From: Actinomycetes bacterium
GTDB lineage: Bacteria > Actinomycetota > Actinomycetes > Propionibacteriales > Propionibacteriaceae
Direction: 5' to 3'
NCBI GenBank assembly: GCA_023412435.1
Contig: JAEYNS010000062.1
Coordinates: 1 to 10,974 of the forward strand
DNA: 10,974 nt
Shown here: positions 1 to 5,362 of the stretch, in pieces
Layout: each line of letters begins with the position of its first letter
How positions within the stretch are numbered: position 1 is the first letter of the stretch
Program-made: the position numbers and the translations under genes
The notes under the pieces: generated by a model
Told to the model about the DNA's origin: nothing
Seen by the model: only the letters and a program-made list of their open reading frames with translations
Database searches by the model: none

Positions 1-2
1 CC

Positions 3-407
3 AACGGGACGGTCATCTTCGACGGCCCGCACCCCCGGCGGATCGCCGCCGGGGTGGTGCGGCTGCTGACCGGCCTGACCGGCTACGACGACCTGGTCGT
101 GGTGCGCCCCGCGGACTGGCTGGTGGACCTGGCCGCCCGGCTGGACCCCGACCTGCCGTCCGCCGAGGTAGCGCTGTACGACGACCCCACGCTCCCCCGG
201 CTCGACCTGCCGCACGTCGAGCGGGTGCGCTCAGGGGCGCTCACGATCCTCACTCTCGACGAGCAGCACGCGGTGACGAGCGGCACGGGCTCCGGGATTT
301 CGGCAGGCCCCGTCCTGACCGCGCTGCTCGGAGTCCAGGTGACCTGCCGCGGAGTACCCACCGTGCTCCGGCTGGCACGCCGGCTGCACAGTCTCCCGCG
401 AGGCTGA
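3..407 (+). CDS. Unrecognised protein, C-terminal part (5' end outside window)
   Basis: An open frame runs from the window edge to a TGA at 405-407, giving about 134 residues. Its first in-frame GTG is at 54, but the sequence before it (beginning NGTVIFDGPHPRR) reads as normal protein with the same codon bias, so the gene very probably starts upstream of the window. I do not recognise the family. Visible features are a GYDDLVVVRPADWLVDLAARLDP-like acidic/hydrophobic stretch, a Gly/Ser-rich segment (TSGTGSGISAGP), and a basic, Leu/Arg-rich C-terminus (RLARRLHSLPRG). No complete transmembrane helix is obvious and no catalytic motif can be named. A strong hairpin begins 28 nt after the stop, consistent with the end of a transcription unit. 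The reading frame is fairly secure; the function is unknown. Confidence 0.6.
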   Translation, partial: NGTVIFDGPHPRRIAAGVVRLLTGLTGYDDLVVVRPADWLVDLAARLDPDLPSAEVALYDDPTLPRLDLPHVERVRSGALTILTLDEQHAVTSGTGSGISAGPVLTALLGVQVTCRGVPTVLRLARRLHSLPRG

Positions 408-434
408 GCTGGTGAGTCCGGCACTCCTGCGACC

Positions 435-455
435 CGGCGCGGTCCAACCGCGCCG
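435..455 (+). terminator. Terminator-like GC hairpin after the first gene
   Basis: CGGCGCGGT (435-443) and ACCGCGCCG (447-455) form a perfect 9-bp inverted repeat around a 3-nt loop, CCA. It starts 28 nt past the stop of the upstream gene. There is no U-rich tail, which is common for intrinsic terminators in high-GC actinobacteria. It could instead be a processing or stability hairpin. Confidence 0.55.
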
Positions 456-692
456 AGCGCAAACGTTCACTGCGGTCCCTCATGGCTGAGCAGATGGCTC
501 GCACCGTCCGAATCCCCGACGGGGTCCCCGCGATCCTCCTAGGCTTGCTCTCGCGCTGCGCGGCCATCTGACGAAACCGGTGCCACCGGGCGAAGCCGGA
601 TGCCGCTGGGCGCCATCCCCGTCGCCAACACCCGAGCGCTGCCCGTCCTTCGGCCTGTCGTTCTGCGGTGGAGGCCCTCACAAAGGACCCCC
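456..692 (+). other. Intergenic leader of the transporter gene; no gene recognised
   Basis: This stretch precedes the transporter start. It holds short inverted repeats (CCGGTG-C-CACCGG near 577-589 and CCCC-GAC-GGGG near 516-526) and a 29-codon open frame at 482-571 with no ribosome-binding site. A TAGGCT at 540-545 could act as a -10 box, but no partner -35 is visible. I compared it mentally with common riboswitch cores (cobalamin, SAM, glycine, c-di-AMP) and could not match one. AAAGGA at 682-687, 5 nt before ATG 693, is a good ribosome-binding site and sets the transporter start. Confidence 0.35.
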
Positions 693-1307
693 ATGACACA
701 GGCTCTTCACGACGCGCCGGCCCTGGCCCGCCCGCTGGACACCGCACCACGCCCCGCCATCGCCGACCCGGGGCCACTCGGCCTCGCGGCGTTCGCGCTC
801 ACCACGTTCATCCTCAGCACGTTCAACGCAGGGCTGCTGCCCAAATCGGCCGAGGTTGTCATCCTGGGGGTGGCGCTGTTCTACGGCGGCCTCGCCCAGC
901 TGTTCGCAGGCCTGTGGGAGTTCGCCAAGGGCAACACCTTCGGCGCGGTGGCCTTCAGCTCCTACGGTGCGTTCTGGATGTCGTTCTGGTATCTCCTCGA
1001 GCACTCCGGCCTGACCAAGGAGGACGCGGCCGCGGGCGTCGGCATCTTCCTGCTCGCCTGGACGATCTTCACCGCCTTCATGACGGTCGCCGCCCGACGG
1101 ATCTCCGGTCTGCTGTACGGCCTGTTCGCGATCCTGGCGGTGACCTTCGTGTTCCTGACCGTCGGGGCGTTCGCCTCGGCAGCCCTGCTGACGCAGATCG
1201 GCGGCTACCTGGGTCTGATCACCGCCTTCACAGCCTGGTACGGGTTCTTCGCCGGGGTCATGAACCAGACCGGCAGGGGTCGCGTCCTTCCCACCTGGCC
1301 GCGGTGA
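693..1307 (+). CDS. satP: SatP-like acetate uptake transporter (GPR1/FUN34/YaaH family)
   Basis: Predicted inner-membrane protein of 204 residues, a typical length for bacterial acetate/succinate-proton symporters such as E. coli SatP (YaaH). Family marks are visible: the N-terminal DPGPLGL at 25-31 (family consensus NPAPLGL), FYGGLAQLFAGLWEF at 63-77, GNTFGAVAFSSYGAFW at 80-95, and six hydrophobic segments at about 28-48, 54-74, 83-103, 114-134, 139-160 and 171-190. The frame extends upstream to 600, but ATG 693 is chosen because AAAGGA lies 5 nt before it and the family's N-terminus fits. The upstream 31 codons are Arg/Pro-rich and unlike the family. It stands alone between two terminator-like hairpins, so it is probably monocistronic. 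Substrate (acetate, other short monocarboxylates or succinate) is inferred from the family. Confidence 0.9.
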   Translation: MTQALHDAPALARPLDTAPRPAIADPGPLGLAAFALTTFILSTFNAGLLPKSAEVVILGVALFYGGLAQLFAGLWEFAKGNTFGAVAFSSYGAFWMSFWYLLEHSGLTKEDAAAGVGIFLLAWTIFTAFMTVAARRISGLLYGLFAILAVTFVFLTVGAFASAALLTQIGGYLGLITAFTAWYGFFAGVMNQTGRGRVLPTWPR

Positions 1308-1323
1308 GGCCGCAGCCGCGTTG

Positions 1324-1355
1324 ACCCGGGTCTGATCACAGATCAGGAGTCGGGT
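1324..1355 (+). terminator. Probable terminator after satP-like gene
   Basis: Seventeen nt after the transporter stop, an outer pair ACCCG (1324-1328)/CGGGT (1351-1355) encloses a perfect inner pair CTGATC (1332-1337)/GATCAG (1341-1346) with a 3-nt ACA loop and a small asymmetric internal loop. There is no U-tract; a G-run follows. The inner CTGATC-ACA-GATCAG could alternatively be a protein-binding dyad. Confidence 0.45.
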
Positions 1356-1372
1356 ACAGGGGGGGTCGGGTA
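1349..1372 (+). repeat. Short direct repeat GTCGGGTA x2
   Basis: GTCGGGTA occurs at 1349-1356 and again at 1365-1372, with a 16-bp period and a CAGGGGGG spacer. The first copy overlaps the 3' arm of the preceding hairpin. It is too short to call a mobile-element boundary and may be a local slippage product. Confidence 0.5.
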
Positions 1373-1434
1373 TCCAGCGCGTAGACCAGTTTGTGACAGC
1401 GAATCGGTGCAGCGTGATTGCACGTATTCCCTCG

Positions 1435-1466
1435 CTGACAAGCCGTTATACGCGCCCCGTTGTCAG
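1435..1466. repeat. Inverted repeat upstream of the DUF222-HNH gene
   Basis: CTGACAA (1435-1441) and TTGTCAG (1460-1466) are perfect 7-bp inverted arms separated by 18 bp, ending 10 bp before the proposed -10 box of the DUF222 gene. The spacer contains a locally AT-rich TTATAC. The position suits an operator or a recognition site for the encoded protein; neither is proven. Confidence 0.4.
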
Positions 1467-1476
1467 TGGTGGCCCG

Positions 1477-1482
1477 TAGCGT
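1477..1482 (+). promoter_or_regulatory. Leaderless -10 box of DUF222-HNH gene
   Basis: TAGCGT fits the actinobacterial TANNNT -10 consensus and is followed by exactly 6 nt and then ATG 1489, so the transcript would begin at or next to the start codon. There is no Shine-Dalgarno sequence before that ATG. No good -35 sits 16-18 bp upstream. Confidence 0.5.
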
Positions 1483-1488
1483 GGCGTC

Positions 1489-2922
1489 ATGGAAGCAGTC
1501 GTGGAAGCCCGATCGATCGGCCAGTTGCTGGCCGACCTCGGCACGATCCTCGACGCGCTCCACGAACCCGCCCTCCCTCGGCCGACCGACCGGGAACGAC
1601 TCGATGCGCTCCGGGCCGCCACGCGCGCCGAGGCGCGGCTGCACGCCTGGCGAGCCGGGCTGGGGGCGGGCGTCGAGGCCGACGACGGAACCTGGCGGGC
1701 CCACGGCACCTCCGTCTCGACGTGGCTGGCCGACACCGGGAACCTCACCCGCCAGGAGGCCGGCCGGCTGGTGAAGCACGGCCGCGAGCTCGGCAGGTTC
1801 GCCCTGGTCGGGCGGGCCGCCGCAGCGGGAGAGGTGCTACCCGAGCAGGCCGACGCGATCACCGGTGTGCTGGACGAACTGCCCGACGACCTGGGCGCCG
1901 ACGTCATCAGCGATGCGCAACGCATGCTGGTTGGGTTCGCCGCGAGCTACAACAGCACCGAGCTGCGCCGGCTGTCCCGCCACCTGCTCGAGGCAGTGGC
2001 CCCCGAGGCCGCCGAGCGCCTGGAGGCCGCCCGGATCGAGCGCGACCACCGCCTCGCCCAGAGGTCCCGGCACCTCACCTTCACCCACGACCACCACGGC
2101 TCGGTGCTCATCAGGGGCTCCCTGCCGGTCGTTGACGCCGAGCCGCTGGTCCGCATCGTCGAGGCCTATGCCGCGGCCGAGAAGCGTGCCCTGGAGGTCG
2201 CCGACCCACACACCGAGTACGTGACGCCGGCCATGCGACGCGCTGACGGGTTGCTCGCGATGGCCAACCACCACAGCCAGACCGCACTCGCGCCCAGCCA
2301 CGGTGGCGACCGTCCCCGGATCGTGGTGACGCTCAGCTTCGACACCCTGGCCCGAGCGGCCGCAGGTGCCGGACTGCTGATCGCCGAGCTGGCGGCCAGC
2401 GGACGCCGGCTTCCCGCAGGGGCCCTGCGTCGGCTGCTGTGCGACGCCGACCTGCTGCCCGCCGTCCTCGATGGCCCGTCCGAGGTACTCGACGTCGGCC
2501 GCGAACGGCGGCTGGTCACCCCGGCCATCCGCGCCGCCCTTGCCCTGCGGGACCGCGGCTGCGTCTTCCCCGGCTGCGACAAGCCGCCCCAGGTCTGCCA
2601 GGCCCACCACCTCACCCCATGGTGGGCGGGTGGGCGCACATCCTTGTCGAACCTCGTTCTCGTCTGTCCACACCACCACGGCATCGTCGAACCCGGCCAC
2701 GACCCCACCGCCGACCGGTGGGCCGCCAGGCTCGGCAGCGACGGCGTCCCCGAGGTGGTCCCGCCGCTGCGGGTCGAGCCGCACCGGCGGCCCCGTCGCC
2801 ATTGCCGGTTCACCACCCCGATCCGGTCCCAGGCGGAACACCCTGTCGCGTCCACCCCCTCGGGGGTGAGGATGGTGCCCACCGGGGCCGGGTCCCCGCC
2901 GGGGAAGGGAGCGCCCACATGA
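1489..2922 (+). CDS. DUF222 / 13E12-type HNH endonuclease domain protein
   Basis: Protein of 477 residues. The N-terminal and middle part (about 1-330) is the helical DUF222 region found in the 13E12 repeat family of actinobacteria. The C-terminal part carries a complete HNH nuclease site with treble-clef cysteines: CVFPGC (C358, C363), H373-H374 in QAHHLTPWW, N388, C393 and H395-H397 in CPHHH. After the HNH site comes a basic segment (RRPRRHCRF) and a Pro/Gly-rich tail. The intact HNH site implies metal-dependent DNA cleavage, but no cellular role is established for this family that I can cite; some copies lie in mobile or repeated elements. ATG 1489 is chosen for its leaderless -10 box. The stop overlaps the next gene's start as ATGA. 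No transposase or terminal repeats are seen here. Confidence 0.88.
   Translation: MEAVVEARSIGQLLADLGTILDALHEPALPRPTDRERLDALRAATRAEARLHAWRAGLGAGVEADDGTWRAHGTSVSTWLADTGNLTRQEAGRLVKHGRELGRFALVGRAAAAGEVLPEQADAITGVLDELPDDLGADVISDAQRMLVGFAASYNSTELRRLSRHLLEAVAPEAAERLEAARIERDHRLAQRSRHLTFTHDHHGSVLIRGSLPVVDAEPLVRIVEAYAAAEKRALEVADPHTEYVTPAMRRADGLLAMANHHSQTALAPSHGGDRPRIVVTLSFDTLARAAAGAGLLIAELAASGRRLPAGALRRLLCDADLLPAVLDGPSEVLDVGRERRLVTPAIRAALALRDRGCVFPGCDKPPQVCQAHHLTPWWAGGRTSLSNLVLVCPHHHGIVEPGHDPTADRWAARLGSDGVPEVVPPLRVEPHRRPRRHCRFTTPIRSQAEHPVASTPSGVRMVPTGAGSPPGKGAPT
2853..2868 (+). other. GC hairpin inside the DUF222 3' end
   Basis: CACCCCC (2853-2859) and GGGGGTG (2862-2868) are perfect inverted arms, which as RNA would close a 4-nt CTCG loop with 6 bp. 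It lies within the last codons of the DUF222 gene, about 50 nt before the oxidoreductase start, and a second, weaker CGGGG/CCCCG pair follows near 2883-2898. These could tune expression of the downstream gene, or simply reflect GC-rich coding sequence. Confidence 0.3.
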
Positions 2923-3599
2923 AGATCGCAGTCCTCGGGACCGGGTCGGTAGGCCGCATCCTCGCTGCCCGACTGGCTGAACTGGGGCACGACGTGGTCG
3001 TGGGTACCCGGGAGGTAGCGGCGACGCTCGCCCGGACGGCGGCCGCTGGCCGCGACGAGCCGCCGTTCGCGGCCTGGCTCGACGCCAACCCCACCGTCGC
3101 CCTCGCCGACTACGCCGGCGCCGCCGCCAGCGCGGAACTGGTGGTCAACGCCACCAACGGCGCCGGGACACTGGCGGCGCTCGGCCAGGCCGGCGCGGAG
3201 AACCTGGCGGGGAAGGTGCTGGTCGACGTGTCGAACCCCCTCGACTTCTCCGCCGGAATGCCGCCCACCCTGTTCGTCAAGGACACCGACTCCCTCGGCG
3301 AGCAGATCCAGCGCGCCTTCCCCGACGCCCGGGTGGTCAAGACACTGAACACGCTGACCGGTGCGCTGCAGGCTGACCCGGCCGTGCTGGCCGGCGGCGA
3401 CCACACTGTCTTCGTGAGCGGGGACGACGCCGAGGCCAAGCAGGCGGTCACGAGCCTGCTGGAGAGCCTCGGCCACCGCGACGTCATCGACCTCGGCGAC
3501 ATCACGACCGCCCGCGGCCCCGAGATGTACCTGCCGCTGTGGCTGCGGCTGTGGGGCGCGCTCGGGACGGGTCAGCTCAACATCAAGGTGGTCCGCTGA
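2919..3599 (+). CDS. NADP/F420-dependent oxidoreductase-like Rossmann protein
   Basis: Protein of 226 residues in the 'NADP oxidoreductase, coenzyme F420-dependent' superfamily. The N-terminal Rossmann fold starts at once with GTGSVG (7-12), and VVGTRE at the end of the second strand supplies an Arg that could hold the NADP 2'-phosphate. VNATNG, DVSNPLDFSAGMPP and VKTLNTL follow, and the end EMYLPLWLRLWGALGTGQLNIKVVR matches the C-terminus I associate with this group. Whether it truly uses F420 or is an NADPH reductase of another substrate cannot be read from sequence. ATG 2919 is chosen over a longer frame because GGAAGGGAG ends 7 nt before it and the Rossmann motif begins there. The start overlaps the DUF222 stop by 4 nt (ATGA), suggesting translational coupling. 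Confidence 0.82.
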   Translation: MKIAVLGTGSVGRILAARLAELGHDVVVGTREVAATLARTAAAGRDEPPFAAWLDANPTVALADYAGAAASAELVVNATNGAGTLAALGQAGAENLAGKVLVDVSNPLDFSAGMPPTLFVKDTDSLGEQIQRAFPDARVVKTLNTLTGALQADPAVLAGGDHTVFVSGDDAEAKQAVTSLLESLGHRDVIDLGDITTARGPEMYLPLWLRLWGALGTGQLNIKVVR

Positions 3600-3642
3600 G
3601 CCGGAGGCACCGGCCTGGCCCGGGTGGGCCGCCGCCACCGCC

Positions 3643-3648
3643 TAGCAT
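3643..3648 (+). promoter_or_regulatory. Leaderless -10 box of the NAD(P)H-binding protein gene
   Basis: TAGCAT matches TANNNT and lies exactly 6 nt before ATG 3655, in the 55-bp gap after the preceding gene. No Shine-Dalgarno sequence precedes the ATG, supporting a leaderless start. No clear -35 is seen. Confidence 0.5.
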
Positions 3649-3654
3649 GACGGC

Positions 3655-4269
3655 ATGCGCATCGTGGTGGTGGGAGCAGGCGGCGGCACCGGCCGCCTCA
3701 TCGTTGACGAGGGACTGCGGCGAGGGCACGAGGTGGTAGCGGTGTCCCGCCGCGGGACCGGGCGCCCCGAGGTGACCGACGTGCAGGCTGATGCGACCGA
3801 TCCGGCTGCGCTGGCCGAGGCCTTCCGGGTGTCACCCGACGCCGTCGTGGTGACGGTCGGCGGTGCGCCCGGCAGTCCCCGCAACCGGACCGACGTGACC
3901 CGGGCCGTGCTGGCCGCACTACCGGAGGGGAGCCGTCCGCGGGTGGTGGTGCAGTCCTCGATCGGGGCCGGCGACTCGATGCGGTTCCTGCCTCCGCTGA
4001 TGCGCCCGGTCGTCTCGCTGGGGCTGGGCAAGGCGCTCGCCGACCACACCGAGCAGGAGGCCGTGATCACGGGGTCCGGCCTGCCGTGGACGGTAGTGCG
4101 GCCCGGCCAGCTCACCGACAAGCCGGCCAGCGACAAGGCGGTGGCAGTCCTCGAGCCCGGCAGGTTCGTCCCCGTCGTGTCCCGCACCGACGTCGCGCGC
4201 CTGGTCCTCGACCTGCTCGCGGACCCTGTGGCCGAGGACAGGTATTACGCCCTGGGGACCGCCGGCTGA
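3655..4269 (+). CDS. Atypical SDR / NAD(P)H-binding protein
   Basis: Protein of 204 residues with an N-terminal dinucleotide-binding strand-loop-helix, VVVGAGGGTGR (4-14), followed by an HEVVAVSRR strand whose Arg pair suggests NADPH preference. Further marks of the atypical short-chain dehydrogenase group (NAD(P)H-binding / NmrA-like / BLVRB-like) are DAVVVTVGG (62-70), VVVQSSIGAGDS (97-108) and HTEQEAVITGSGLPWTVVRPGQLTD (131-155). The classical SDR YxxxK catalytic pair is absent, as usual for this group, so it may be a reductase or an NADPH sensor. ATG 3655 has a leaderless -10 box. It converges on the TetR gene with only 17 bp between stops. The substrate is unknown. Confidence 0.82.
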   Translation: MRIVVVGAGGGTGRLIVDEGLRRGHEVVAVSRRGTGRPEVTDVQADATDPAALAEAFRVSPDAVVVTVGGAPGSPRNRTDVTRAVLAALPEGSRPRVVVQSSIGAGDSMRFLPPLMRPVVSLGLGKALADHTEQEAVITGSGLPWTVVRPGQLTDKPASDKAVAVLEPGRFVPVVSRTDVARLVLDLLADPVAEDRYYALGTAG

Positions 4270-4286
4270 GCGCAGCGCCGGGGTCG

Positions 4287-4883
4287 TCAGTTCGCGGAGT
4301 GCGTGAGCGCGGCCAGGATGCCGTCGGCAGCAGCCTCGAAGCGGTCCACGTCCCGGTAGGGCCGCGACAGCAGCATCGCGCCTTCCAGTCCGCTGACGAT
4401 CGCCCGCGCCGTGTCTTCGACCGAGCGACGCAGCCGGAGCTGGCCCGCCGCCTCGCCCTCGCGCAGCACGTCTGCGAGCCAGGCCTCGTTCTGGTCGAAG
4501 AAGGAGACCACAGCCTCCCGCATGGCCGGGGGCAACGTCTGGTACTCCGCCGCCAGCATGCCGCACAGGCACAACCGGTTCGCCCGCAGCACGTCACCAT
4601 AGAGCGCGACGTAGGAGTTGAGCCGGTCGGCGGGTTCGCCACCCGAAGTCGCGATCCGCTGCAGCGCCGCCATGAACCGTCCGGTGTAGCGCGCGATCAG
4701 CGCTTCGCCCAACTGGGCCTTGTTGCCGAAGTGGTAGTGCAGGTTGGCGCTGGTCATCTCCAGCCGGGCGGCCACGTCGGCGTAGCTGAAACCGTTGAAG
4801 CCCCTGGTCTGGACGAACTCCTCAGCGGTGTCGAGGATGCGTCCAGCCATCACCGGTTCGGCCTGTCGCTCCCGCCTCGCCAT
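4287..4883 (-). CDS. TetR/AcrR-family transcriptional repressor
   Basis: Protein of 198 residues, the usual TetR length. The N-terminal DNA-binding domain (about 10-57) shows the family signature GFSYADVAARLEMTSANLHYHF (31-52), where the helix-turn-helix recognition helix is TSANLHYHF. The C-terminal ligand/dimer domain is divergent and contains LCLCGMLAAEY (104-114) with a C105-x-C107 pair, a recurring feature among some TetR proteins that might sense thiols or metals, though this is unproven. The start is well set: GGAAGGAA (complement of 4889-4896) lies about 5 nt before the ATG. It is divergent from the cupin gene with a dyad operator in the 80-bp gap, so repression of the cupin and self-repression are likely. 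The ligand is unknown. Confidence 0.92.
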   Translation of the reverse strand: MARRERQAEPVMAGRILDTAEEFVQTRGFNGFSYADVAARLEMTSANLHYHFGNKAQLGEALIARYTGRFMAALQRIATSGGEPADRLNSYVALYGDVLRANRLCLCGMLAAEYQTLPPAMREAVVSFFDQNEAWLADVLREGEAAGQLRLRRSVEDTARAIVSGLEGAMLLSRPYRDVDRFEAAADGILAALTHSAN

Positions 4884-4901
4884 CGAGATTCCTTCCCCCC
4901 A

Positions 4902-4931
4902 TTGACACTTACTAACTAGTAAGTCAGTACT
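4902..4931 (+). promoter_or_regulatory. Promoter of the cupin gene
   Basis: A perfect consensus -35, TTGACA (4902-4907), is followed 18 bp later by AGTACT (4926-4931), or 17 bp later by CAGTAC, as a weak -10. It faces the cupin gene. It is the only TTGACA with sensible spacing noticed in the window. The dyad operator starts inside its -35 and fills the spacer, an ideal place for repression. Confidence 0.5.
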
Positions 4932-4933
4932 AG
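4907..4933. promoter_or_regulatory. TetR-type operator: two overlapping dyads
   Basis: ACTTACTA (4907-4914) and TAGTAAGT (4917-4924) are perfect 8-bp inverted arms around a 2-bp spacer AC. A second perfect dyad, CTAGTA (4916-4921)-N6-TACTAG (4928-4933), overlaps it with its axis shifted 9 bp, close to one helical turn. The site is strikingly AT-rich against its GC-rich surroundings and lies between the TetR and cupin genes. Size and symmetry suit a TetR dimer, and the double dyad suggests two dimers binding on neighbouring faces. Binding by this particular TetR is inferred from adjacency. Confidence 0.7.
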
Positions 4934-4963
4934 CGCAGGGGACCCCATCCAGGAGGGACCGAC

Positions 4964-5347
4964 ATGCAGCAGACCGAGCACCGGAGCTTCGAGGCTCCCG
5001 ACGAGACCCGCCAGTTCCCCAACGGGCAGGCCCAGATCCTCATGATCGGCGACAGCGAGGTAGGCCGGCTCGTGTTCCAGCCGGGCTGGCGCTGGTCCAC
5101 CGACGTCCAGCCGATCGCCGGTACCGGCAGTTGCGAGGCACCGCACTTCCAGTACCACGTCAGCGGCCGGCTCGGCATCCGGATGGATGACGGCACGGAG
5201 TTCGTCGCCGGCCCCGGCGACGTCACCTCCCTGCCGAGCGGTCACGACGCCTGGGTGGTCGGCGAGGAACCCGTGGTGGTGGTCGACTGGTACGGCGCCA
5301 GCAACTACGCCAAGAGCCCGGCCACCGCCGACCACGCTGCCGGATAG
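4964..5347 (+). CDS. Small cupin-domain protein
   Basis: Single-domain protein of 127 residues with a cupin beta-barrel pattern. The first conserved block runs through GRLVFQPGWRWSTDVQPI (34-51) into PHFQYHVSGRLGIRMDDG (60-77), and the second block is AGPGDVTSLPSGHDAWVV (82-99). H61, H65 and H94 are the best candidate metal ligands. No signal peptide or membrane segment is seen, so it is cytoplasmic. Cupins range from metal-dependent enzymes to small-ligand binders, so function cannot be assigned. AGGAGGG (4951-4957), 6 nt before ATG 4964, is the strongest ribosome-binding site in the window, implying high expression once derepressed. It is divergent from the TetR gene and likely its main target. 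Its stop is 15 bp from the convergent phosphoketolase stop. Confidence 0.85.
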   Translation: MQQTEHRSFEAPDETRQFPNGQAQILMIGDSEVGRLVFQPGWRWSTDVQPIAGTGSCEAPHFQYHVSGRLGIRMDDGTEFVAGPGDVTSLPSGHDAWVVGEEPVVVVDWYGASNYAKSPATADHAAG

Positions 5348-5362
5348 CTGCCGGCCACCGAC

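Noticed and set aside
482..571. A 29-codon open frame (MAEQMARTVRIPDGVPAILL...) before the transporter gene
   Set aside because: No ribosome-binding site or leaderless box at the proper spacing and no recognisable leader-peptide character; chance frames of this length are common.
572..692. A riboswitch upstream of the transporter
   Set aside because: Small inverted repeats and phrases loosely like a cobalamin element are present, but the conserved core is missing and no known class fits. A covariance-model search would decide.
1308..3599. A mobile element carrying the DUF222-HNH gene
   Set aside because: No transposase, integrase, matching terminal inverted repeats or target-site duplication flanks the gene in this window.
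2166..3638. A 490-codon minus-strand open frame across the DUF222 and oxidoreductase genes
   Set aside because: It spans two well-supported genes on the other strand and shows no recognisable motif or start signal.
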